This document shows positions 33,891-44,948 of a stretch of DNA of 64,000 bases, one piece after another (the stretch's first letter is position 1; the number at the start of each line of letters is the position of its first letter). This DNA is from Ctena decussata (taxonomy: Eukaryota > Mollusca > Bivalvia > Lucinida > Lucinidae). The notes under the pieces were generated by a model that was not told the origin of the DNA, made no database searches, and saw only the letters and a program-made list of their open reading frames with translations. The position numbers and the translations under genes were made by a program. Location of the stretch: NCBI GenBank assembly GCA_963989385.1, contig OZ022502.1:46865454-46929453 (forward strand). The letters run 5' to 3'.

Positions 33891-35564
33891 CTATTCTTTG
33901 TCTTGTTTTCTACCCACTTTTTCCTGATTTCGTTTCTTTGCAAGATTTCTCCGCTTTTTAATTTCTCTAATTTCCGCCTGTGCCTTCTTAAGGTTTTCTA
34001 ATTTTAGCCTATGGCTTTCTTTTTCACGATTTCTCTCCTCTCTCTCTTGTTTACGCTTTGCTTTCTCTTCTTCAAGTTTCTGTTTTTCAGCTTTCTTCTC
34101 TTTCAACTCTCGCATGAATTCCTCTGCTGTAATGCACCTAGCGGTTGTTATTTGCTTTGATTTCTTAACATTAGCATTGACCTCTTTTACTACCATGGGA
34201 ACTTTAAGAATTCCAGCATTAGAAGTTGTCGCGGCCATCACATTGTGCACTTGATCCGCCGCTCCAGATTCACATGGTGACACGAGTGTTCTTGCAGCCT
34301 TGTCCTGCTCTGCTTGATCCGCAGCTCTATGTTCACGTGGCTGCACGAGTGTCTCTTCGTTGGTAGTCGTAACTAGGTTCTCGGGCTCCCTAATGACTGA
34401 ACTGCGGGATGGACCGTAGGCCGCGTCGCAAATCGCTCGAGGGTTGAATGGATATATGCCGGTCCCCTTGAAACCACCCGCAATGTTGGAGATGTTCATC
34501 TTTTCATTGAACACACCGTTGAAGATACTGCAAAAGTCATATCGAGTAATTTGTCTTCCTGGGTTCTGCTTCATGAACATGTCACATGCTTTGTCATAGG
34601 CTTTTTTCATAGGTCCAAATACTGTTCTGTCCAAGGGCTGGAGCCAATGAGTTGTATGTGGTGGGAGACAAAACATTTCCACAGCATTCCTTTTTGCAAG
34701 TTCAATTACTTTCAGTGACAGATGAGATTTATGACTGTCCATTATCAAAATCACTGGGAGGGCAGCTGGAAGATTGAGTAGGAATGACTTTTCGAACCAC
34801 TTGCAGAACAATTCCTTATCAATGAATGGTTTCTTGCTGCAAGCGAATAACGTGCCCGGTGGCGCATTCCCAATAAGGCCCTGGCTAATTCTTTCACCTT
34901 TGAAAATAATCATGGGAGGCATAGCCTGTCCTTGGGCATTTACACAGCAAACAACGGATATGTTTTCTCCCCTTTCACCACTGGTTTTAGAGTGAACTCC
35001 TTTCTTTCCCCTTCTACCAACAATTTTACCAGGCTTGTGTACTGTACTAAATCCAGACTCATCCATATTGAAAATTTGAGAAGGCTTGTTTTTTATGCCA
35101 AATTTATTAAGACATTCATTCAGTTTCTCAAAATATGCGCTGACAACATTTTCATTGAGCATTGTTGAGCGTGCCGCGCTTAGTGACTCTGGTTTTCTCA
35201 CTGAAATGCAGGGGTGTCTCTGAGAGAAACCTTCAAACCGATCGTAGCCTGCAGTTTTTTTCTCTCTGTTAAATGGGTGAGCACGGTTGTTTTTCTCAGC
35301 CAGTTCATACGCCAGCTTACAGATTTCCGTTATGGAAAGACCGAATCCTCTCTCTTCCATTGTGAGGATATGAGAAACAAGCTCATCTTCTTCAGTGCGA
35401 GCAAGAACTGGAGGCCTAGTTGCAGGACTAGTGTAATCAAATGACGTTAGTCGCCTTACAAGCGTTGTTCTTGGTACACCGTACATACGGGAAGCACGCT
35501 TTTTAGACACGCCATTATAACGGACATCATGCAGCGCTTTCTTCATTGACTCTTCTGACCACAA
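33891..35564 (-). CDS. Pogo-like DDD transposase
   Basis: 557 codons open. An N-terminal Psq/HTH region (residues about 5-40, 'KKRASRMYGVPRTTLVRRL') would bind the element ends. The DDE_1 catalytic core has Asp168 (MDESG), Asp276 (MDSHKSH) and Asp312 (LQPLD), with 35 residues between the last two, the DDD arrangement of pogo/Tigger enzymes. A charged, probably coiled-coil C-terminus (about 470-557) follows. It would cut and paste the element into TA sites in the nucleus. The first listed codon is TTG, not ATG. In-frame ATG is at residue 7, a TAG sits 14 codons upstream, and an upstream ATG lies in another frame preceded by a TTTTGCAG splice-acceptor-like sequence. So either a small indel damaged the start or an upstream exon is spliced on. 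All catalytic residues are present. Confidence 0.88.
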   Translation of the reverse strand: MWSEESMKKALHDVRYNGVSKKRASRMYGVPRTTLVRRLTSFDYTSPATRPPVLARTEEDELVSHILTMEERGFGLSITEICKLAYELAEKNNRAHPFNREKKTAGYDRFEGFSQRHPCISVRKPESLSAARSTMLNENVVSAYFEKLNECLNKFGIKNKPSQIFNMDESGFSTVHKPGKIVGRRGKKGVHSKTSGERGENISVVCCVNAQGQAMPPMIIFKGERISQGLIGNAPPGTLFACSKKPFIDKELFCKWFEKSFLLNLPAALPVILIMDSHKSHLSLKVIELAKRNAVEMFCLPPHTTHWLQPLDRTVFGPMKKAYDKACDMFMKQNPGRQITRYDFCSIFNGVFNEKMNISNIAGGFKGTGIYPFNPRAICDAAYGPSRSSVIREPENLVTTTNEETLVQPREHRAADQAEQDKAARTLVSPCESGAADQVHNVMAATTSNAGILKVPMVVKEVNANVKKSKQITTARCITAEEFMRELKEKKAEKQKLEEEKAKRKQEREERNREKESHRLKLENLKKAQAEIREIKKRRNLAKKRNQEKVGRKQDKE

Positions 35565-35654
35565 GCCTTGTTTTGGGCTCCATGTCTTCTTTTTCTAGCC
35601 ATACTCTGCAAAAAGAATGGAGGTTTTATCAGGAACATGATTAGCAAGCTACAA

Positions 35655-35900
35655 CAATTCCTACTAAAGTCCATATGCGCCAAGGGAAACACTGATCAGT
35701 CTGAGCATTCCCACAATCTGATCATTGCTTGTAATGCACTACACAGATAGCAACAAATCCAAAGCCTCTTCATGCAGACAGCTAAGACTTCGATCAGAAC
35801 GCGCAAGTGCGCAGGCTGGTCTGAGTCTTTGTTGGATGCACATGTAATTATGTAGGAATTGCCGTGTTCTGGCTCAACTTTAAGAGAGAGAGAGAGAGAG
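35655..35900. repeat. Degraded inverted-repeat element and (GA)n tract
   Basis: 'CAATTCCTACTAAAGTCC' at 35657 and 'ATTATGTAGGAATTGCCG' at 35847 are inverted partners. Inner 'CTGATCAGTCTGAGCA' and 'GCAGGCTGGTCTGAGTC' resemble the MITE at 33396-33631. A (GA)n microsatellite occupies 35883-35901. Confidence 0.5.
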
Positions 35901-35901
35901 A

Positions 35902-36000
35902 TGACCACTTACCCCGACCAAATGGGGTTGGTGGTCACCCTTACAAACGTCGTCTAAAACTGTGACCACTTACCCCAAATACTCGGGGCAAGTGGACACG
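35902..36000. promoter_or_regulatory. Two further transposase-site pairs, right side
   Basis: 'GACCACTTACCCCGACC' with 'GGGGTTGGTGGTCACC' (35902-35940), then 'GACCACTTACCCCAAAT' with 'GGGGCAAGTGGACAC' (35961-36000). They have the same inverted-pair layout as at 30602-30656, about 870-970 bp inside the right end. Two more single motifs lie at the very end (36833-36866). Confidence 0.55.
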
Positions 36001-36830
36001 TCTCTGAATTTCGTTATTTCAATTGTGTTCTTCTATTCGAAACGTAATGTTTTTGCAGAAGGACATACCAGGGAATATTTGCTAAATCATCCGCATTATT
36101 GTCCTACAGCAAGTATTCTTATTTATTAAATATAGGTTTTCAAAACTATTAACATCCGACCCAAGTCGGCGTCAAGAACGTCATGTGACGTTATGGCGGT
36201 TTCACTAAACGGTCCAAAAAAAAAAAAACAGTAAGAATGTTTTATCTGTGTATTTGAACAAAAGGCAATCAGCTGTTGAAATGATATAATCACATAAATA
36301 CAGACAGATATACAATGGGCGTGGTAGCTTCATGCTTGGTGATATCTTACCGTCGGCTTCTCCGGCGGTTTTTTATAAAGAAATACTGTCACAAGCTAAG
36401 AATTTTCCATACAAACTAGACGGTACGTCATTCAATAGGAACTGTTGCAATGTAAACTGAGATCAGATGTTCGGGTGCTTATATTTTTAATGTAGATATT
36501 TTTTTTTCTTTAAATTACACATCAATCATCTGAACAACATCCGATTCATGAACCAGCTAAATAATTGTGTCTGTTTTTGTGCTGAAATACATAAAATTTC
36601 ATGTTTTCGGCTATAAGCGCAAAACCAAACAAGGCGCCCATTCTAATTTTTAAAACGAACACAACTTACCCAGACAGGTGCCCGGAATTATCTCACAAAT
36701 ATCTTTTTGGTTCAAAAACCTTCTGCTTCAGATCATCAAAACATGCAGTGACGTCATCTATCATTGTGACGCACACGATATTATTCAAGGGAAGCAACTC
36801 CTTTTATCTATTTTTTCCAATATGCGCAAA
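36001..36830. other. Unassigned part of the pogo-like element
   Basis: No gene recognised. Frames of 72-83 codons at 36601-36896 overlap in different frames and show no motif. An A-run lies at 36218-36229. Confidence 0.4.
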
Positions 36831-36874
36831 TGTGACCATTTGCCCCGGGTGACCACTTACCCCAAGTCCCCCTA

Positions 36875-37776
36875 CAAATCATATGTAGACATTTAATGGT
36901 TATAGTTAGATGCTGGCATATACAAAGGGGGCATTAGTTGCGACTGTCTCCTTTGCTCCTCCAATTCTCAACCGGTCACTCGAATGCGTAACCAACAAAC
37001 TTGGACAGATTAGCACTTCTTTACGGAAACCAAAATTTTAAAACATGTCAAATCATATTTTAGATAATTTCAGGGTCAATGCATTGGTTTGAAAGCACGA
37101 TATCTGTGTAAAAATCCTTATATACTATGACTTGGGAGACTGCAAATGTTTTCATCAAAATGCTATTAATTTCCGAAACACCAGTGCATTGCTCGTCAGG
37201 CAGGCTAAGAAACGATTCCGTAGAATAAGCTGCATGTGTTCCTGGAGCCGTGGAGATGAAATCAGACCTGCTTGATAGCTGTCAATTATCTTATTATTTA
37301 TATAGATCGAATGCTCAACCACCCATTTTCGACCATTGTTTCAGTGATTTCTCGGTTATGCAGCATTGACAACCAAAAGGTCCATAGCACAAATAACCAT
37401 ATGTGTCTATCGTGTGTGCATGATGATATGCTAAACTTCTAGCAAACCGCATAATCAAATAAAATACAATGTACATCACCAATTTCCACGTGTTTTCGAT
37501 GGGTTCGACACACCTTCAGCACGCGAAAATTAATTCAGCCAATATGCGCTAAGCAGGTGGTCTGAGATTTACTCGACAAACTTCGATATGCATGGGCTAT
37601 TGCATGACATTCCCCGATTTATCAATTATTTCCTCAACAAATTTATATCGCTCACGAAAGACAGAAAATGCAAAGTTTGTTTACCTTTTTGCGTCATCGA
37701 ATGCTAAATCGGATGTCGCTCCAATTGTTTCGCATTCTTAACCGATGGTTACGCATTCTTTCGTTTAGTAGGCGTG
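36875..37776 (-). repeat. Right TIR arm of the long-TIR element, outer piece
   Basis: The reverse complement of 27228 to about 28125. It begins after the pogo-side TA with 'CAAATCATATGTAGACATTT' and ends 'CGTTTAGTAGGCGTG'. Differences from the left arm are a few per cent by eye. Confidence 0.9.
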
Positions 37777-37781
37777 CATAA

Positions 37782-40655
37782 GCTATAACTGTATTTTAGC
37801 CGTTGTATTTAGTAATATTAATAGTTCATTTTAAGACTGGTAACTTACTACTGGTAACTTACTCCCTCCTTTGAGTCACCGTGGATCTTTTACCAGACAT
37901 TTGCCATCGATAGGGCGTTAAGTTTATTTTAGTTCTTAGAGGCCATGCGCCCATGCGAAGTTCAACTAGTTTCTGTTCAGTGTTTCAGGAATACGCTAGC
38001 CGCCAACGAAGTTTCAGCGACAGTCCGCGTCAGTAGATAAAATACAAGATCAATTCTACACAGACGAATGAGCAGCTCTGGAGGGTCTATTGTTTTTCAA
38101 GCTGATTATATGAAGCGGCTACAAAGTTAAGTAGACCTATATTTTTCTTAATTACCGCAAGTGCAACGTGCATTCTAAGAATTTACCAGTTAGATGTTTT
38201 TATATTTGATAAAAGTACATGATAAAGCGACTTCCATTTACCGCTAGGGGCGCTGTATCAGGGTAGACAATTTCATCAAAAAAATTAAAAAAAAATGCGA
38301 AACGGTAGAGGTCTCCTTTTGCATACTTCTAAAATGATGGATTTAATGGTATCAAATATTTTATTTCTGGTCCACACAATGTCGGTTACGCCTCATTTAG
38401 GCGAGTTTAGAAAGTTTAATATTTGTCATGATAAAATTTCACTGCTTTCCAAGGCCACCACCATGGGCAGTTGGAACTATTAATACATTTCTCAAAGATT
38501 TTGAGCATGTTCATGGCGGCACATTGCAGCGCAATGCATATACTTCTGCCTCAGTGTTTTGCAGCTGAATTAATGTATGAAATATAGGGTGGCAGTTTTT
38601 TGGTTATTGAAAATAAAATTCTAGTTTTGTGATAACCGACTAGCACATGAAGCGATCGGTTGATTGAAACATGATTCAGGAAATTCCTTCGCTTTGAGAT
38701 TCTAGTATTTTCATTTTTTGTTTCTTTAAGGTGACATGCATCATGTAAAAAGATAAGTACAATATCTTACAACTCATTTCATCTAGTAATATTGGATTTG
38801 GCAGCTGCACCCAGAAGTGATATTGGTACCATGAATTCTTAAGAGTTCATATATCTTTTTGATTTCTGTTCTGTTGTAGAAATTGTCTGATCTGGAAAGG
38901 AAACTGAGGCTGCAACAACTTTTACTAAAATGAAAGTTCATTTAGAGATATACGTTAGTCTTCATAGTCCTAACAGTCAAAGCGTTTAAACACAAATACA
39001 AAAAGCGGTTTAACCCTCACATTTGGTGTTGAAATGTTGGTTGATGTGCTTGAAATGAGTCCTATATAATTGTCTAAAATTTTGGGGGAACATATTTATG
39101 AAAGACAAATTTCCGTTTCTGGTTTCTCATCTGCCAATATTATATAGACAATTAACAACTCGTGTTCTTTTCAAACAGGTAAACCAACCTAATTTTCAAA
39201 ATCGGGCCGTTCATCAACAGCCCTTCGATTTTGAGTAGTCCTTGTCAGGGCTTTTGACGGTTCACATTTTAACAGTTTAATAATTTCAGTTCAGTTTTCA
39301 GGAAAATAGAGCGCCAACTAGTATTACGATCCTCTGCAAGCAGATTTTGTTGGAAGACATCCGCAAAAACTCATTCAGTTCCAGTCAGCTGATGGCTCTG
39401 TCTAGTTGCTAGCTACAAGATCATTATATACAGCTGCTATGTTCGCCCACAACAGAAGCTCTGAAACTACAGACATCAGATGCAGGCAACATAAAGCTCA
39501 TCAAAGTTGAGTATGATTCTGTGTTACTAATATAGAGTTGTGTACAGTCAAAGCTATGTTAGTTAAACTATTTGTTCTTCGACAATGCTATGCATTTGCC
39601 GGTCAAATGGCATTTACGCAACATTTGTATTCATTGTTTTTTCTGACTCCTTTTCTCCGCATAGAGAGCATACTTGTAGTATATTCTATAGCTCAACTCG
39701 TTAAGACGACTTCTTTAACATTTTGTAATGATGTTCAGTAGCAGCCCAAAGAGAATAATTTTAGATCAGAGACAAGCTTGTGACTTTACCAGCTTTTTCA
39801 ACGTCAAGTTTTAAAAATGTACTATTTTTCATCCTTACGAAAAGTATTTTGACAAAATGTTGATATACTATAATATTTAAACAGTAAGATTCGACCGTTG
39901 GTCATTGGATTTTAGTTTATTGCAATATAATCTATAAAGTTAAGCTGGAAGAAAACGGGATTGCGATTGAAATCACATGATTGCATAGAACATGTTACTT
40001 GATGTCACGAGTATGTGCTCTAGTGAGAATGCTCTCTGCATAATCACATGATCGTTAGAAGAGAGTTCGATTTTTCTACTTGCTTTAGATTTCGTTACTT
40101 TGCATATCAGTCGCAGACATTACTATGACTTCAGTTTGTATGTGATTTAAACTGTGGTGTTTTCTGGGAACTTATATGAAAAATTTAGATATAACAAAAA
40201 TCAGTAAATATTTTGTTTGTGAAATGGAGATATAGGGAGACAGCATCTTTTATAAAGGTATCTTAATTCACAATCTGGAGTTTTACTTAAATTCGAACGT
40301 CAACAAGAAAAATTATCTACTTTGTTTATTTACGCACTTTTGAGGCTTGTGTTCAAATGTTTGATTAGAAAAAGTGATAAGTATGATGGTTTATTTAGAT
40401 GATCAGTTATCAGTTTACTTGTTTTCAAATATCTTAGTTTAAATCAATTTGTTGCACGCCGCTTTCATATTTAATCAAAGCGCATTTTGGAAAGCAAAAT
40501 CTAATAGTCAGGTTATTGTGAAATTTGCGAACGGCTGAGCGTTTTTGAGACATTTTGTTACTTTTTCGAACACGGTTCATGAAATGTTTAAAAAAAGGGG
40601 GAAAAAGACAAGCTTTTTGCTGGTTCAGAGGCGTTTGGCACATTGTTGTTGTGGA
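37782..40655. other. Unassigned DNA inside the insert
   Basis: No gene recognised on either strand. Frames of 62-67 codons lack motifs. It may be part of the sequence that lies between blocks L and R. Confidence 0.4.
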
Positions 40656-40659
40656 GAAA

Positions 40660-40847
40660 AGTTTGTGTGGCACTTTGCCAGATTGTGGTCGTGGGCCACG
40701 GTGTCTTAAAAAAAAAAAAAAAGAAAGAAAGAAAAATATATTGCTTAGGCGGGGCACTTTGCCAATTTGTGATCGTGGGTAACGGTATTGTCAAAAAAAA
40801 AGAGAATGCATAAGTTGCCTGTTTGTGATCGTAGGTCACGATATTGT

Positions 40848-40888
<41 letters not shown>

Positions 40889-41440
40889 AAGGGAAGAAAA
40901 CAAAAAGAGAATGCATCATGGCACTTTGCCAATTTGTGATCGAGGGTCACGGTATTGTCAAAAAAAAAAAAAAAAGAGCATGCATAAGTTGCCTGTTTGT
41001 GATCGTAGGTCACGATATTGTCAAAAAAAAAAAAGAAAGAAAGAAAAGAAAAAGAAAGGGAAGAAAACAAAAAGACAATGCATCATGGCACTTTGCCAAT
41101 TATTTGAGGTTATTGGTATCGTCAAAGAGATGCTCTTGAAAACTGTTGTGGCTATTTGCCGTTTTATGATCACGAGCAACGATAATTATCATGATAAACA
41201 TGATGGGCAATAGGGAAAACAGTAATATAATCATTGACGCATTTTGCAGATTTTACTCACGTGTTACGCTTTACATTAAATGAGTTCTTGAATTTTCGTG
41301 GCATTTGCCAATTTACCAGTTTGTGGCCATGGGACATGGGCTAATCAAATAAGAAAAACTGTAATAAAGATGACATGATTTGAAGAGGAAAGGAGAAATT
41401 ACGTGGCAGTTTGCCAGATTTTGATAGCATGTCAGGATAT
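40660..41440 (+). repeat. Minisatellite with poly(A) spacers
   Basis: Units such as 'GGCACTTTGCCAATTTGTGA' plus 'TCGTGGGTCACGGTATTGTC', each followed by an A-run of 10-35 bases, recur near 40670, 40757, 40809, 40918, 40985 and 41086, with diverged copies to 41440. Even units ('ATAAGTTGCCTGTTTGTGA') alternate with odd ones. Lys-rich (plus) and Phe-rich (minus) frames of 75-160 codons are artefacts of the A-runs. Confidence 0.85.
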
Positions 41441-42340
41441 GACTAAAGTAAAATGGAAGAGCAGTCATTGGGTTTTTGTGACAGTTTATCAGTTAGCAGT
41501 CATAGGTGCACGTAAAAAAGAGAGAAAAGACGGTCGCTGTTTGCACTTAATTTCTGTTAAGAGTCACCATGTTTGTTCAGTTTTGTTTGTCATAAAACAT
41601 TATACTTTGCACGTTGGCGCACAGCCTATAATAGAACTTACATTTGCTCTTTATATTCTAGTCTACGATGGACAGAGACAGCGATGTATGAAGGCGTTTA
41701 AGATTTGTTTATGATTGTTCTGGTGCTGCGGTCATGACGATTCCAGTTTAAAGCTTATCAGCTAACAAGATCTTCTGATGGTTTGATTCAGATCTTTCAA
41801 AGTGGTATTAGTCGTAAAAATTTAGTTCTTATTTAGTCGTGTCGTAATATTTGGACTGTTATGTGTTATTCAGACGGAGCTGGTGTGGAACATTTATTTG
41901 CGTATTTTACGTTAAGAACTGGTAGAAAGAGGCACTGTTTTACATGTATTGTGAGTAGAGGTAATAGATGCAGCACAGGTTCTCGTTACTGTAAGTCAAA
42001 GAAATCAGTGACGTTGGTCGGCTTTTATAATAGTATCAGTTTTCAACATCATTACGATTCTTATGTCTCTTAGTATTTGCACTTTGTTATAGTGGCACTT
42101 CAATCACTGTTTTTATTAAGGTGATTTCTCAATTAATTTTCATGTGATTATGTTATTCTTCAGATGGCATTGCCAGTGTATTTGCTTTACTAGTTTTACG
42201 TTCAGATACATATACGCAGCTATTTTAGCCAAATCCGATCATTTCTTGTTACATCAGAGTTTACGAAGGGGGCGTTTATTTTCTGTCATTTGTGGGAGAT
42301 TTTAGACATCAACAGTTCTTTTCCTCTTCTTTGTCTTGTC
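41441..42340. other. Unassigned DNA
   Basis: No gene or repeat recognised. Frames at 41403-41714 and 41861-42073 have no motif. Confidence 0.4.
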
Positions 42341-42683
42341 GAACCATAGCGAACAGCGGCATTCCTATTCACAATTTGTTGTTTCTTTATTTCTTAATCA
42401 GCATTTTGCTTTAAGACAAGTTAGAAAAGACAATATTTATTTTCGGACAAACGAAGTGCGGGAGAAAATAAATCCATTTCTTTTCGGTCAGTCTTTTATA
42501 GTAATATGTGCGATATTGTTTCAGTCTATTTCACGTCTTTCTGTATTCAGTATCATGAGATATGAGTGAGTTTCTTATCGCACGATTTTGCTAGTCTTTT
42601 AAAGTGATTGTTTTGAGTGTTTTAGTCAGTCGACCGCTTCGCTACGTAGAGACAGGTCTGTGTATTTTGTTTTGTTTCTGAAA
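42341..42683 (+). repeat. Joined blocks R and L
   Basis: 42341-42471 matches 44949-45084 (block R), and 42472-42683 matches 26599-26810 (block L), with the junction at 'GAGAAAATAA/ATCCATTTC'. So the sequences found at the two outer edges of the 18.5-kb insert are contiguous here, head to tail. Confidence 0.88.
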
Positions 42684-43377
42684 TTTCTGACCGATTTTGC
42701 AACTAATGATCGGCTATGGCATGGTAGCATTTCTTTGAATGATATTGATTTCAAAGAGAGAAGTTAGGCCTAGTTTTGGTCCAAAATTTGACCCACTTTA
42801 ACTTGTGCCACATGAACCTATTTTCTTATTTCGCAAATGATTTAAAATCTAAGTTTTTGAAGTCAACCTTTGCTGTTAGTATAGAAAAAGCAGATTTTCA
42901 AAGCGTGTATATATATATTAAAAAGAGCAAGGGTGTTTATGTGTAACGGTATACAATTTCAGTTGAAATTACGCTATAAATGTGCGATATTTGAATGGTG
43001 AAATAAGACTGAAAATAGTTGAGTGAGACAACACTCTAGAACGGGAGCACTAGTTTGGCATTCAGTGGCTGAACTTCGCAGTGGAGGAGCGTTCGTTTAG
43101 TACGGACATTTTTGCACTGCGGGATTAGCTTATTGACAGAAACTTGCGTGAACGGTCTTGCTGGTCTTGAGCATGGATAAACCTACCTCCCCCTCCCAAA
43201 AATATAAAAAATATAATTAAAGGGAGTAGGGTTGGGTAGCCCGCTCGCAGCGTTTCAGTCTCAACTTGACACCAATTCGGCTACTTGCAGACCTGTCATT
43301 TTTGTGAGATTTTGAATACGTCAGTGACTTTCGATGTCAGATATCCTTGTACAGAAATTATGAGTTTGTTTAAATTG
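42684..43377. other. Unassigned DNA
   Basis: No gene recognised. A TATATATATATT run lies near 42908. Confidence 0.4.
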
Positions 43378-44912
43378 TTATACGCCCGTTTTGAAAAAAC
43401 GGTCGTATTATGGCGTGGCGCTGTCCGTCCGTCCGTCCGTCCGTCCGTCCGTCCGTAAACATTCTTGTGCACGCCATAACTCAGTAACCATTTGGGATAT
43501 CTTCATGAAATTTTGTAGGCATATGTATTAGGTAGGGGGAATGTGTCGCGTACAAGAATGGTTGCTCTCCCTTCCTTGGTTTCAAAGTTATGCCCCTTTG
43601 ATTGTTTTTTACCCTGCAGGTCTTGTGCGCACCAGAGCTAGATAACTGTTTGGGATATCTTCATGAAACTTCATAGCAATGTGTATGAAGCCCCAACGAT
43701 GTGTCGCGTACAACAATGGTTGCTCTCCCTTTCTTCGTTTCTGAGTTACATCCCTTTTCTTAGTTCTTTTTGACTATTTTTGTGTATACTTATATTGTGC
43801 ATACATTAACTCGGTAACTGTTTGGAATATCATGATGAAACTTAATAGCAATGTGCATGATCACAAGATAATATGTCACATATAAGAATGGTTGCTCCCC
43901 CTTTCTGAATTTTGGAGTAAACTCCCTTTCCTCTGTCCGTAAACATTCTTGTATGTGCCATAACTCAGCAACCATTTGGGATATCTTCATGAAATTTTGT
44001 AGGCATATGAAGTAGGTAGGGGGAATGTATCACATACAAGAATGGTTGCTCCCCCTTCCTTAGTTTCCAAGTTATGCCCCTTTGATTGTTTTTTTTCCCT
44101 GCAGGTCTTGTGCGCGCCATAACTAGATAACTGTTTGGGATATCTTCATAAAACTTCATAGCAATGTGTATGAAGTCCCAACGATGTGTTGCGTACAATA
44201 GTGGTTGCTCTCCCTTTCTTTGTTTCTGAGTTACATCCCTTTTCTTAGTTCTTTTCGACTATTTTTGTGTATACTTATGTTGTGCATACATTAACTCGGT
44301 AACTGTTTGGAATATCATGATGAAACTTTATAACAATGTGCATGATCACAAGATGATGTGTCACATATAAGATTGGAGTAACCTCCCTTTGATCATTATT
44401 TTTAGGAATTTCCATTCACTCCATATCTCTTTAACTCTTTGAAGTATTAGAATGAAACTTTGTAGGAATGTGTGTAATAATGGGGCAATGTATCCTGAGC
44501 AAGAACCACGACTCTGGCTTGCTTACTGGATTATCTGCCCATGCATAAATTTCCTGTTTACTCTATAACTCCTTAACCGTTTAGAATAGTTTAACACAAC
44601 TTTATGGAGATGTGTATATTGTGAAGGGAATGTATTAGAACCAAGAATGGTATATCTAGTATATTTAGTTTATGAATTATCTCCCTTGTTTGACTTTCGC
44701 GTTACTCAACTTAGGAGCCACTTCACCTTGGAAGCTGATTTTTGGTATACTGATAATATTTGATGTGTTAAATATTTAAATAATGTTGCTGTCATTAATT
44801 AAAGTGTGGTTTCCCCTGTTTGTCTGCCTGTCTGTCCTTTTGTAAACAATCTTGTTCATTCCTTTATGACATTAAAACGGGCGTATTATGCGCCGCTTGC
44901 GAAGCCCTTGTT
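43378..44912 (+). mobile_element. TACGCCCG-type repeat element with (GTCC)n and internal duplication
   Basis: It begins TATACGCCCGTTTTGAAAAA with an adjacent complementary ACGGTCGTATTATGG, then (GTCC)n at 43423-43456. It ends 'TTAAAACGGGCGTATTATGC' and 'CTTGCGAAGCCCTTGTTA'. Internally a segment of about 478 bp (from 43455) is duplicated in tandem ('CATAACTCAG(T/C)AACCATTTGG', 'GGTTGCTC(T/C)CCCTTCCTT'). A second copy starts at 59573. Non-coding; superfamily unknown. Confidence 0.75.
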
Positions 44913-44948
44913 ATTTATGTGACGTAGGTTTTGTGTACGATATGTAAT

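Larger units (their letters stand above)
30425..36872 (-). mobile_element. Pogo-like (Tc1/mariner superfamily) DNA transposon, 6.4 kb
   Basis: It sits between TA dinucleotides (30423-30424, 36873-36874). Ends GGGGAAAATGGGGCAAATGG on the left and 'GACCACTTACCCCAAGTCC' on the right are imperfect inverted repeats of about 25 bp. It encodes a pogo-type transposase on the minus strand (33891-35564). It is longer than usual because it has collected MITEs (30858-31248, 32124-32386, 33396-33631) and a tandem repeat (32432-33395). The boundary is independently confirmed, since the left arm of the host element (around 28125) shows the unoccupied sequence. Confidence 0.88.
27228..37776 (-). mobile_element. 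Long-TIR transposable element with GIY-YIG gene relics
   Basis: Ends are CACGCCTACTAAACG on the left and its exact complement on the right. The 5-bp direct repeat CATAA flanks it (27223-27227, 37777-37781). The left arm 27228 to about 28385 pairs with the right arm, which is now in two pieces (36875-37776 and about 30163-30422) because a pogo-like element jumped into it. Without that insertion the element is about 4.1 kb with arms near 1.16 kb. The only protein relics between the arms are on the minus strand and end in a Penelope-type GIY-YIG nuclease domain. No DDE transposase or RT is visible. Superfamily unknown to me. Confidence 0.8.

Noticed and set aside
34774..35444. Plus-strand frames of 73-78 codons
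   Set aside because: They are antisense shadows of the transposase gene.
27228..37776. Assignment of the long-TIR element to Transib/ProtoRAG
   Set aside because: It starts with CAC and has a 5-bp duplication, but the next bases do not fit the CACWATG-type heptamer and no RAG1-like core is visible.
40588..41213. Open frames of 75-160 codons rich in Lys (plus) or Phe (minus)
   Set aside because: They only read through the A-runs of the minisatellite; no motif and no conservation between units.
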